Of a DNA stretch of 9,532 nt, positions 1 to 6,868 are shown piece by piece. Origin of the DNA: Candidatus Sordicultor fermentans (lineage in GTDB: Bacteria; Atribacterota; Atribacteria; Atribacterales; Caldatribacteriaceae); contig DGDO01000021.1 in NCBI GenBank assembly GCA_002385475.1, positions 50,831 through 60,362 on the forward strand, read 5' to 3'. The notes beneath the pieces were generated by a model that was given only the letters and a program-made list of their open reading frames with translations, was not told where the DNA came from and searched no databases. Both the position numbers and the translations under genes were made by a program. Each line of letters begins with the position of its first letter. Position 1 is the first letter of the stretch.

Positions 1-1
1 G

Positions 2-805
2 GATGAAGAGGAAGAAATACCGGATACCGAAAACCCGGTAGTGCTGGAAAACGTAAAAGGACATGTAAGATTTGAGCATGTATACTTCAGCTACCACCCC
101 GATACTCCTTTAATCGAGGATTTGAATCTGGATGCCCAGCCCGGCCAAACTGTGGCTATAGTAGGCCCCACCGGAGCTGGTAAAACAACGCTGGTTAATC
201 TGCTCATGCGCTTTTATGAGATAGATAGCGGACGCATCACCATAGATGGTGTAGATATCCGAGACATGAGGCGAGACGACCTGCGCAAGATCTTCGGTAT
301 GGTGCTGCAGGACACCTGGCTATTTAATGGCACTATAAGGGATAACATTGCCTATGGCAAGGAAGGAGCCACAGATGAAGAAATAGTAGCAGCGGCTCAG
401 GCAGCATACGTAGACCACTTTATCAGAACTCTACCTCAAGGATACGATACTGTACTTACTGAAGATGCTTCTAATATATCTCAGGGGCAAAAACAACTGC
501 TGACCATAGCCCGAGCTTTTTTAGCTGACCCTAAGATATTGATACTGGATGAAGCCACGAGCTCTGTAGATACCCGCACCGAGATGCTTATCCAGAAAGC
601 CATGGCCGAGCTGAGGCAAGGCCGCACCAGCTTCGTCATTGCTCACCGATTATCCACTATCCGCGATGCTGACACCATACTGGTTATGAACCAGGGCCGG
701 ATTGTAGAACAGGGAAATCACGAGGAGCTCATGGCCACCCGTGGTTTTTACTACGACCTCTATATGAGTCAATTTCTCTCACCTGTGAGTGCTGATGCGG
801 TGTAG
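2..805 (+). CDS. ABC exporter ATP-binding subunit, C-terminal part (TM288-type), 5' end outside window
   Basis: The frame is open from the window edge, so the GTG at 41 is an internal Val and not the start. What is visible is a complete nucleotide-binding domain of a fused membrane/ATPase exporter; the transmembrane domain lies upstream. Seen: Walker A GPTGAGKTT (bases 164-190), Q-loop Gln in GMVLQD, signature variant ISQGQ in place of LSGGQ, Walker B ILILDE with the catalytic Glu, D-loop SSVD, and H-loop His in IAHRLST. The ISQGQ signature and the C-terminal GFYYDLYMSQF stretch resemble the TM288/YfiC half of heterodimeric exporters (family knowledge). Such a half normally pairs with a TM287-like subunit with a degenerate site, expected just upstream. 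Substrate cannot be told; such pumps often export drugs or lipids. The gene ends convergently with the minus-strand operon and has no evident functional tie to it. Confidence 0.93.
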   Translation, partial: DEEEEIPDTENPVVLENVKGHVRFEHVYFSYHPDTPLIEDLNLDAQPGQTVAIVGPTGAGKTTLVNLLMRFYEIDSGRITIDGVDIRDMRRDDLRKIFGMVLQDTWLFNGTIRDNIAYGKEGATDEEIVAAAQAAYVDHFIRTLPQGYDTVLTEDASNISQGQKQLLTIARAFLADPKILILDEATSSVDTRTEMLIQKAMAELRQGRTSFVIAHRLSTIRDADTILVMNQGRIVEQGNHEELMATRGFYYDLYMSQFLSPVSADAV

Positions 806-866
806 CAAAATTTGTTATCCTATTCGGAAAACATAGAGAAAGCAAGAAAAACGGGTTTGAAAAATA

Positions 867-905
867 AGTAGCGGTGAGGGACAAAACACACCTCTCACCG
901 CTACT
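867..905 (-). terminator. Intrinsic terminator of the minus-strand operon
   Basis: A perfect 12-bp stem pairs AGTAGCGGTGAG (867-878) with its complement at 894-905 around a 15-nt loop. Read on the minus strand the stem is followed by TATTTTT, the U-tract of a factor-independent terminator. It lies 19 bp past the stop of the last operon gene. On the plus strand no T-run follows, so it would end transcription from the exporter side less efficiently, if at all. Confidence 0.8.
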
Positions 906-923
906 GCATTCATAAACTATTAG

Positions 924-1811
924 CTAAAATATAGTTTCTGCCCAATTAATTATTCCCTCTACCATTTCATTGCTTGATACAGTACTGAAGGCTTCTCTGC
1001 AGATGCCATTTCCAACACCTCGTAGCTTAAGAGCATACTTGAGGAGAGGAATGTTACCATATTTTAGAACGTTAACTATCTTTGCTATATCTAACTGAGT
1101 TTCTCTTGCTTCTTCGAGTCTATTTTCCTTGAATTCTTTCCATAATTTAGTAAACAATTCAGGAAAGACATTGGCATTCCCACTGATGCTTCCCTTACAC
1201 CCAGCGCTTAACCCGCTTAAAAGCTGCTCATCTGCTCCCTCGATAATCATTACATCTTTTTCTCGGAAAGCTAAAAGATACTCCATAACCGTAGTTAAAC
1301 TCCCACTGCTGTCTTTTATGCCTACAATATTAGGGCAGTTTTCCACAAGTTTAACAAATAGAGAAAGATCAATCCGGTTTCCAGTACGCTGGGGAATATT
1401 GTAAAGGTAGACCGGAAAATCCTGAGGTAGAGAATTGGCTATTTTAGAAAAATACCTAAAAAGCTCATCTTCTGAATAGGAATAGTAATAAGGAGACAAA
1501 GCTCCTATCCCATCAGCCCCACAAGCGTAAGCGTGTTTAGCTAATGCTACAGCATCTCCCGTTGTGATACTTCCGATGTGAACATAAACAGTAATTTTCC
1601 CTTTTACATGGTTTACCACTGTCTCAGCTATTTTTTTTCTCTCCTCTAAAGCAAGGAGAGGAAATTCTCCAGTTGTCCCACAGACATATACCCCATTTAC
1701 TTTTGCGTCCATTAAAAAATCTAACAGAGCTTTCATTCCTTCATAATCAACAGAATAATCCTCATTGAACAAAGTAAGGATTGCCGGGTTAATTCCTTCT
1801 AAATGTTTCAT
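924..1811 (-). CDS. DapA/NanA-family class I aldolase (dihydrodipicolinate synthase / N-acetylneuraminate lyase superfamily)
   Basis: A 295-residue TIM-barrel lyase or synthase of the DHDPS/NAL family, cytoplasmic, acting on pyruvate through a Schiff base. Motifs seen: GTTGE (residues 45-49), the SPYYY stretch (106-110) holding the relay Tyr, YNIPQRTG (137-144) with the phenolic Tyr, and GIKDSSG with the Schiff-base Lys at about 166. Length is normal for the family. The start chosen is ATG at 1811, because a strong AAAGGAAGG lies 6 nt upstream; a further in-frame TTG at 1844 would add 11 residues but lacks a site of its own. It is the last gene of the operon, 78 bp after the sialidase-like gene. 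GTTGE and the Arg in QRTG look more like DHDPS-type than classical sialic acid lyases (GSTGE), so the family is sure but the substrate is not. It could cleave a 2-keto-3-deoxy sugar acid; a true lysine-pathway dapA is less likely in this setting. Confidence 0.9.
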   Translation of the reverse strand: MKHLEGINPAILTLFNEDYSVDYEGMKALLDFLMDAKVNGVYVCGTTGEFPLLALEERKKIAETVVNHVKGKITVYVHIGSITTGDAVALAKHAYACGADGIGALSPYYYSYSEDELFRYFSKIANSLPQDFPVYLYNIPQRTGNRIDLSLFVKLVENCPNIVGIKDSSGSLTTVMEYLLAFREKDVMIIEGADEQLLSGLSAGCKGSISGNANVFPELFTKLWKEFKENRLEEARETQLDIAKIVNVLKYGNIPLLKYALKLRGVGNGICREAFSTVSSNEMVEGIINWAETIF

Positions 1812-1817
1812 TAGTTT

Positions 1818-1826
1818 CCTTCCTTT
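1818..1826 (-). promoter_or_regulatory. Ribosome binding site that fixes the aldolase start
   Basis: AAAGGAAGG on the minus strand sits 6 nt before ATG 1811. It supports that start over the upstream in-frame TTG at 1844. Confidence 0.75.
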
Positions 1827-1889
1827 CTGATTATATTTTGGCAAAAGTACTTCCTGATTTCCAAAAGAGGTATATATCTATGCCTGAGA

Positions 1890-3038
1890 TTATATCCTCC
1901 TGGCCATTTGCTTATGGAAATTAAATTTAAGAATATCATCCACCCCAAGGCACACATGCTTAATGGCAAGTCGGTTGTAAGTATAAACTATGTGTATTCT
2001 TTTATTTTTATCCTGAATTATTGCTGGATAGCTATATTCTCCCTCTTGGTTTTCTAGGTCCATAACCAATTGCCATGATTCTCCCTCATCTTTTGACACT
2101 GCCAAACTCAGTGGTGTTCGAGGCCCCCAAGGAGGATATAGACCACTATTGTCCTGGTGAGAAGGAGATAATTTTCGGATAACACGGAGTAGTTGTTTAT
2201 GGCTCTCTTTATCCAGTTTTCCAGTATCTACATTTCTAATGTTTTTAGAAGATTGACCAACACTTTGCTTCCCATCTTCTCCCAATCCTGTGGGGTTAAA
2301 AGCCAAAACTAACTCTCCAGAATCCAGTTTTACCATGTCTATGGCACTATTATTATTGGGAAGACTGGTTTTTGTTGCAAAGCTCCAGCTTTTTCCTCCA
2401 TCATGAGAACAAGACTTATAAATCCATCCTTCCCAAGAGCGCATGTAAGCTAATATAGAACCATCGCTCAGCTCTACTATAGTGGGCTGGTCAAGTAATA
2501 ATCTTTCTCTTTCCCCTATGTCTCCATAGATTTTCCACTTTTTTCCTCCATCATGAGAACAAACAAATGTAGCTACCCATTTTTTCTCATACTCTGCTGG
2601 TATAATCCACACTTCAGGCCTTGTCTTGAGGTGAAGAGGCTTATTTTTACCTAAAATTCCTTTCCTCTTTATAAAAAATTCTAAATCCGTCCATGTGCAA
2701 CCATCATCATAGGATCTTTTAAGAAACAGGTAAGTGCCTCCTTGGCACCACCGTCCGTAGTTTACAGGGGCTAAAAGCCACACTGCTTCATCAGGCCCGA
2801 CAAATATCCTGGGATTTCCTGCTGCATGCCCTGCAACATTAACTAAAACACTGAAGGGTTCCCATCGATCATTTCCCGCTTTTAGTCTGCTCCCCAAAAT
2901 CACTGAATCCTCAGAACCTTCTTCTCTACCGGCATACCATGCCGTCAATAAATCTCCGTTGGCCAACTCACAAATGGTAGAAGAGTGACAGGTGGGATAT
3001 TTCTGAGTACTAGTGAAAACAAACTGGGATTCTGTTAT
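1890..3038 (-). CDS. Sialidase-like BNR/Asp-box glycosidase (BNR_2 type), non-canonical start
   Basis: A six-bladed beta-propeller protein of the sialidase superfamily with about 382 residues, close to usual family length. Four Asp boxes (SxDxGxxW) are seen: SYDDGCTW, SHDGGKKW, SHDGGKSW and SKDEGESW at about residues 109, 161, 211 and 315. The N-terminal TCHSSTICEL-ANGDLLTAW and C-terminal EYSYPAIIQ stretches are typical of the bacterial sialidase-like group of PF13088. Conserved sequence continues upstream of the first usable start, TTG 2966, so that start would remove a family block. The frame is open back to a TGA at 3045-3047, but no ATG, GTG or TTG lies there. ATA at 3038 is the best guess: AAGGAG lies 10 nt upstream and it falls 2 nt after the kdsB stop, the same spacing as at the preceding junction. 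No signal peptide is seen, so it is probably cytoplasmic and acts on imported material. Substrate unknown; neither sialic acid nor another ulosonic acid is proven. The start is the uncertain part. Confidence 0.82.
   Translation of the reverse strand: MTESQFVFTSTQKYPTCHSSTICELANGDLLTAWYAGREEGSEDSVILGSRLKAGNDRWEPFSVLVNVAGHAAGNPRIFVGPDEAVWLLAPVNYGRWCQGGTYLFLKRSYDDGCTWTDLEFFIKRKGILGKNKPLHLKTRPEVWIIPAEYEKKWVATFVCSHDGGKKWKIYGDIGERERLLLDQPTIVELSDGSILAYMRSWEGWIYKSCSHDGGKSWSFATKTSLPNNNSAIDMVKLDSGELVLAFNPTGLGEDGKQSVGQSSKNIRNVDTGKLDKESHKQLLRVIRKLSPSHQDNSGLYPPWGPRTPLSLAVSKDEGESWQLVMDLENQEGEYSYPAIIQDKNKRIHIVYTYNRLAIKHVCLGVDDILKFNFHKQMARRI
2390..2562 (-). repeat. Pair of identical 23-bp direct repeats encoding two Asp boxes
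   Basis: Bases 2390-2412 and 2540-2562 are identical (core ttcctccatcatgagaac on the plus strand) and lie exactly 150 bp, or 50 codons, apart. They encode the CSHDGGK part of two successive propeller blades. Protein-level repetition is expected in this fold; identity at the DNA level is closer than needed. Confidence 0.7.
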
Positions 3039-3040
3039 TG

Positions 3041-3778
3041 CTAATCAACTCCTTTTTTTAATATTTCTCGAACTTTCTCCAGATCTTCCTCGGTATCCAC
3101 ACCAAGACCTTCATACCGGTATTTTGTCTCTACCACTTTTATTTTATAGCCTAACTCCAAAGCCTTAAGTTGCTCCAACGACTCAGTCAGATGTAGTGGC
3201 GTATCCTCCGCTTCAATATACTCCATCAGAAAAGGTTTTCTATAAACATATATTCCAATGTGCTCGTAACATTTGAAACTCTCCCGGTTTCTGGGAAAAG
3301 GAATGAGAGATCGCGAAAAGTACAGAGCAAAATTATTTTTATCAAACACCACCTTAACCACGTTGGGGCTGTCAAACTCGTTACCTTCAGAAATTTCATA
3401 ACACAACGTGGCCATAGGAATATTCTCGTCTTTCACCATGACTTCTACTACTTCATCGATCATTCGAGAATCAACCAATGGCTCATCTCCCTGTATGTTA
3501 ACAACTATATCTACTTCCATTTCTTTAACCACTTCTGCAGTTCTACTGGTTCCTGAGAGGTGAGTGGGTGATGTCAGTACCGCTTTCCCTCCAAAATCTA
3601 CAACTGTATGGACAATCCTTTCATCATCGGTTGCAACTACAACATCATTTAATGAACTCGATTTTTTAGCTCTCTCATAGACATGTTGAATCATTGGTTT
3701 TCCACATATATCAACAAGTGGCTTTCCCGGTAGTCTCGTAGAACTATAACGAGCAGGTATTACACCAATAGTTTTCAT
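3041..3778 (-). CDS. kdsB: KdsB-like cytidylyltransferase (CMP-Kdo synthetase family)
   Basis: A 245-residue nucleotidyltransferase of usual family length that transfers CMP from CTP to the anomeric hydroxyl of a 3-deoxy-ulosonic acid, classically Kdo for lipopolysaccharide. Seen in order: the CTP-binding N-terminus IPARYSSTRLPGKPL (7-21), VATDDERI (48-55), SGTSR (75-79), VNIQGDEP (93-100) with the predicted metal ligand Asp98, YFSRSLIPFPR (153-163), HIGIYVYR (173-180), ESLEQLKALE (199-208) and GVDTEEDL (226-233) with the second predicted ligand Asp228. Classical enzymes have SGT-D/E-R where this one has SGTSR, a small deviation near the substrate site. ATG 3778 is preceded by GGGAG and starts 2 nt after the stop of the previous gene, so translation is probably coupled. 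The family is clear. Whether the substrate is Kdo, an amino-Kdo or another ulosonate is open, because Kdo biosynthesis partners (kdsA, kdsC, kdsD) are not in the window. Confidence 0.88.
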   Translation of the reverse strand: MKTIGVIPARYSSTRLPGKPLVDICGKPMIQHVYERAKKSSSLNDVVVATDDERIVHTVVDFGGKAVLTSPTHLSGTSRTAEVVKEMEVDIVVNIQGDEPLVDSRMIDEVVEVMVKDENIPMATLCYEISEGNEFDSPNVVKVVFDKNNFALYFSRSLIPFPRNRESFKCYEHIGIYVYRKPFLMEYIEAEDTPLHLTESLEQLKALELGYKIKVVETKYRYEGLGVDTEEDLEKVREILKKGVD

Positions 3779-3780
3779 GT

Positions 3781-5007
3781 TTACTTTCTCCCTTCGCGGA
3801 TTATAGGAAGTCCATTTTTAGTTTTTTCAAGAAATGTTTCCTTATCAAAAGGTTTAACATTCTCTACTATCCACTCCCGCATTTTTTTACCTTCTTCCGA
3901 TTCCTGAGGATAACTGATAAAATCAAGGGAGATGTTCAGTGCTTCACAGATTTTCCAAGCCATTATGGGCCATATTACCCCTATGTCTCCTACAATAGGC
4001 ACGCTTTGCTCTAGACGAGCGAATCCAGACATCTCCATCCGGAAAGGAACACCAAGGACTTTAGTTTTTGGCTTCCCCATATTAATGGATTTTTGAACCA
4101 TTCCGCCTTCTCTTTCTTTTATCCATGCGTCTTTCAGGTTAACGTCCAGGTCAATCCTTACTAACACCTTTTCCTTCAAACTGTAAGTTCTATATCCATC
4201 CCAGTTTGGCCAGATACCATGACCAGTATAACACTCAAACGGGCCATCGTGTATCTCTTGAGTGAGAGCAACTGCTGATTCTATGACGGCGTCAGCCTTC
4301 TCAAGCAATAGGGCTATACGCATACATCTCTCCGAAATAGATATACTGTCACCAATCGAAAGCCCTACTGTTCCTCCTCCAATTAATTGAGGCACACTAA
4401 CCATCACCGGTATATTTTTTTCTGCTCCGATTCCCAACATTGTCCTTTGATCACAACCAAATCCTGCGACAAGCTCAAAAGGTAATCCGTATGCCAAAGA
4501 GACAGAAAGGATTTCCCGGGAAATCCTTTCTGTCCGCAAGCCCATAGGATAAGCCACATTTCCAGCGGCTTTTATAATGATGTCGCCCTCTAAATTCTCA
4601 CCTTTCTTTATTAATTCTTTATCGATGACCATTTCTCTTTCGAGTTTTTCTATTTCTTCAGCAGTCATTTGAGTGAATTCAAAAACATCTCCTCGAGGAA
4701 GAAAATCTGTGCTGAGACCCAGCTTCTTTCCATCCACCCTCTTAACTCTGTCCAGAGTCCCGGCTAGCTCATGAGCGATAACTGCTGAACTGGTTATGAC
4801 ACCATCGATTACACCTTTTTTAATTAGCTCTGCTATTAGCGTCGTGACTCCTTCATGAATATTGGGCCCACTCCCAGTTGCCACCACTATATTACCGCCA
4901 CTTTCCTTTATTTTAACCAGTTTATTTATGCAGTCATCCAAAGCTCCTCGGACTTCATCTTCCAGCTCTTCATAGTATTTTTCTATTGGTTTTATCAATA
5001 CACCCAT
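3781..5007 (-). CDS. Uncharacterised 408-residue protein, possible deoxyhypusine-synthase-like fold
   Basis: I do not recognise this protein with confidence. It has no signal peptide or membrane segment. The glycine-rich VVATGSGPN (41-49) is followed by LIAELIKKGVIDGVITSSAV (57-76) and AHELAG, a pattern like the NAD-binding core of deoxyhypusine synthase relatives (LIRxGxVDxxVTTGANxxHD). A second block with GIGAEKNIPVMVSVP and GGGTVGLSIGD (192-220) recalls the later core of that fold (SxLxxAxExNIPVxVPxxxDxxxG). The similarity is judged by eye only. Conserved-looking segments rich in Gly, His and Asp (HDGPFECYTGHGIWPNWDGY, 253-272) suggest an enzyme. It starts at ATG 5007 behind GGGGTG, lies 35 bp after the permease gene and 2 bp before kdsB, so it is firmly in the operon. 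A role in modifying or oxidising the imported sugar acid is a guess. The gene carries a perfect 34-bp palindrome at codons 158-169. Confidence 0.7.
   Translation of the reverse strand: MGVLIKPIEKYYEELEDEVRGALDDCINKLVKIKESGGNIVVATGSGPNIHEGVTTLIAELIKKGVIDGVITSSAVIAHELAGTLDRVKRVDGKKLGLSTDFLPRGDVFEFTQMTAEEIEKLEREMVIDKELIKKGENLEGDIIIKAAGNVAYPMGLRTERISREILSVSLAYGLPFELVAGFGCDQRTMLGIGAEKNIPVMVSVPQLIGGGTVGLSIGDSISISERCMRIALLLEKADAVIESAVALTQEIHDGPFECYTGHGIWPNWDGYRTYSLKEKVLVRIDLDVNLKDAWIKEREGGMVQKSINMGKPKTKVLGVPFRMEMSGFARLEQSVPIVGDIGVIWPIMAWKICEALNISLDFISYPQESEEGKKMREWIVENVKPFDKETFLEKTKNGLPIIREGRK
4501..4534. repeat. Perfect 34-bp palindrome inside the 408-codon gene
   Basis: The half-site GACAGAAAGGATTTCCC (4501-4517) is followed directly by its exact reverse complement (4518-4534), with no spacer and CCCGGG at the centre. 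It encodes about residues 158-169 (TERISREILSV) in frame. Flanking bases do not extend the symmetry. In RNA it would form a long stem with almost no loop; as DNA it could be a dimeric protein site. Confidence 0.95.
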
Positions 5008-5042
5008 TTTCTCACCCCTTCTCCTTTATTAATTATTTAAAT

Positions 5043-5900
5043 TTATTGTTTTAATCCACTAGTTACTATTCCTCTCACAAAAAATCTTTGCAAAAAGATA
5101 AAAAGCACCACAGGAATGATAATAGAAAGTAACGCACCAGCCATAACTATAGTGTAGGGAGGCTGATGCATTATTCCTGTAGTAACACCAAACACGTTAA
5201 CAGCAAGTCCCACTGGTAAAGTTTTTACCTTGTCACCGCTAGTTGCAACTAAGGGCCACATCAGGTAATTCCAGCTTTTAAAAGCAGTAAAAAGAACAGC
5301 CGTAGTTATTGCTGGTCTAATTAAAGGCAAAACTATCCTAAAAAGTATCCCCCAATAGCTGCAACCATCTATTTTTGCCGCATCTTCAATATCACGGGGA
5401 ATTTCGGCTACAATAAACTGCCGGAAGAGAAATATGGCAAATGCATTCACAGAAAGAGGGATCATTAAGCCTATATAAGTATTCAGCATCTTAAGACGGT
5501 AGAAAAGTAAATACAGCTGGGGCATATAAGCATAAAAGGGAATCATGATTGTAAGTAAGCACATAGTAAACAGAAGGTTTTTCCCTCGGAAATTCAGACG
5601 GGCAAAAGCGTAGCCAGCAGGTAACGCTGTAAAACAGGTAAGTGCGACTGTCCCCACTGTCACAATTATACTATTGATAGTCCAACGTAAAAAAGGATAT
5701 CGATCAATGATGAATACATAGTTTTCAAAAGTGAATGGTTTAGGAATCCACTCCCACGTTTTTTTCAGGGCCTCAGATTCCTCCTTAAAGGACGTTGAAA
5801 CCATAACAAGAAGAGGAATCAAATAGTAAAGCACAACTATCACTAAAATTACATACAGCGCCACAATACCAGGGCTTATTTTTTTCTTATTTTTCTTCAT
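5043..5900 (-). CDS. Sugar ABC transporter permease, MalG/CUT1 type
   Basis: A 285-residue inner-membrane permease with about six hydrophobic segments; the first is at residues 12-35. The cytoplasmic EAA loop that docks the ATPase is seen as EIPRDIEDAAKIDGCSYWG (166-184) followed by FRIVLPL, matching the EAA---G---------I-LP consensus. Length and C-terminal region fit the MalG/UgpE/LacG family. The ATG at 5900 lies inside the end of the previous permease gene, a 14-bp overlap that implies tight coupling, with GGGAG about 9 nt upstream. It works with the partner permease and the binding protein as a carbohydrate importer; the ATPase is encoded elsewhere. Substrate cannot be read from the sequence. 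Confidence 0.93.
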   Translation of the reverse strand: MKKNKKKISPGIVALYVILVIVVLYYLIPLLVMVSTSFKEESEALKKTWEWIPKPFTFENYVFIIDRYPFLRWTINSIIVTVGTVALTCFTALPAGYAFARLNFRGKNLLFTMCLLTIMIPFYAYMPQLYLLFYRLKMLNTYIGLMIPLSVNAFAIFLFRQFIVAEIPRDIEDAAKIDGCSYWGILFRIVLPLIRPAITTAVLFTAFKSWNYLMWPLVATSGDKVKTLPVGLAVNVFGVTTGIMHQPPYTIVMAGALLSIIIPVVLFIFLQRFFVRGIVTSGLKQ

Positions 5901-6762
5901 CTTGGAAGACTCCCATTTTTAGTTGAAACAGACTAGCCAATAATATCAATATCAATGTTATAGCCGAAATAGCTGAGGCATATCCTATTTCAAAATTATT
6001 AAAGGCCGTGGTAAAAATCTTAAACACGAGGGTTACAGTACTCTCAACTGGTCCTCCCTGAGTCATAATATAAATTTCATCAAATACTTGGAACGAATTT
6101 GCCCAACAAAGCACTACCACATAAACTGTCGTATATCGCAAGAGAGGCAGGGTAATAAAACGAAATTTAGCCAAAGAACCTGCTCCATCCATTTCTGCTG
6201 CTTCGTAGAGCTCTTCAGGAATGCCCTGTAATGCTGCGAGATAAACTATGGTATTAAAAGCCACCGACCACCAAGAATTCATAATTACTATCGATGGTAT
6301 TGCCAATTTGGGGTTTGACAGCCACCCAGGAGGTGAAGAAACACCTATCATCCGGAGATAACTATTCAAAATCCCAAAATTTTTATCGTATATCCACTTC
6401 CAGAGAATCCCTGCAGCTGCACTTGATATTACGTAAGGCAACAGCACAATGGTTCTAGCAAATATCCTACCTTTCAGTTTTAAGTTCAAAAGCATTCCAA
6501 GAAGTAATCCCAATACTGTTAATACTATTGTTACAAGTACCGTGTAATAAACAGTATTACCCAATGCTTTCCAAAACGAATTATCCCCAAATAGTTTAGT
6601 GTAGTTTTCTATACCGACAAATTTGGGAGTTCCTATAATATTCCACTTAGTAAAACTTATGGGAATTAAGGTTACGAAAGGAATTAGGAAAAACAATGTA
6701 TACAGAAAGAAGTACGGCAAGAGAAACCAGAATGCTGTTTTTCCTTCCACCTTAGCTCTCAT
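5887..6762 (-). CDS. Sugar ABC transporter permease, MalF/UgpA/CUT1 type
   Basis: A 291-residue membrane permease with six predicted hydrophobic segments, the first at about residues 11-35. The EAA loop is GIPEELYEAAEMDGAGSLAK (180-199) followed by FITLPLL. The short form without the long N-terminal extension of enteric MalF is usual in the UgpA/LacF group. ATG 6762 is preferred because AAGGTG lies 6 nt upstream; an in-frame GTG at 6771 would add three residues and lies inside the spacing of that site. It is paired with the overlapping MalG-type gene and separated from the binding-protein gene by a 106-bp spacer that holds a long inverted repeat. Confidence 0.93.
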   Translation of the reverse strand: MRAKVEGKTAFWFLLPYFFLYTLFFLIPFVTLIPISFTKWNIIGTPKFVGIENYTKLFGDNSFWKALGNTVYYTVLVTIVLTVLGLLLGMLLNLKLKGRIFARTIVLLPYVISSAAAGILWKWIYDKNFGILNSYLRMIGVSSPPGWLSNPKLAIPSIVIMNSWWSVAFNTIVYLAALQGIPEELYEAAEMDGAGSLAKFRFITLPLLRYTTVYVVVLCWANSFQVFDEIYIMTQGGPVESTVTLVFKIFTTAFNNFEIGYASAISAITLILILLASLFQLKMGVFQDEEK

Positions 6763-6783
6763 GTGTCCCACCTTCTGAGCTGC

Positions 6784-6847
6784 GAAGCTCGCTCAGTCTT
6801 TAGATTTTCTTGGTTAATCTAATCCAATCTTCAACTGAGCGAGCTTC
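6784..6847 (-). promoter_or_regulatory. Nested intercistronic stem-loop between binding-protein and permease genes
   Basis: A perfect 14-bp inverted repeat (GAAGCTCGCTCAGT at 6784-6797, complement at 6834-6847) encloses a second 7-bp repeat (TTAGATT 6800-6806, AATCTAA 6816-6822). No T-run follows on the minus strand, so it is not a standard terminator. Position matches known malE-malF type structures that protect the upstream message from 3' decay and let the binding protein be made in excess; that role is inference. Confidence 0.75.
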
Positions 6848-6868
6848 ACTATTGATAGATGCTTCAAA

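Noticed and set aside
41..805. A complete stand-alone ATPase starting at GTG 41
   Set aside because: The frame is open to the window edge and the sequence is typical of the ATPase half of a fused exporter, so the GTG is internal.
1129..1404. Plus-strand open frames opposite the aldolase and similar ones opposite kdsB, the 408-codon gene and the binding-protein gene
   Set aside because: All lie antisense to well-supported genes and show no family motifs or convincing ribosome binding sites.
3041..3060. Programmed frameshift at the A7 run fusing kdsB to the sialidase-like protein
   Set aside because: A -1 slip at the run enters the sialidase frame but meets TGA at 3045-3047 at once, and a +1 slip leads to another frame. 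No fusion can result.
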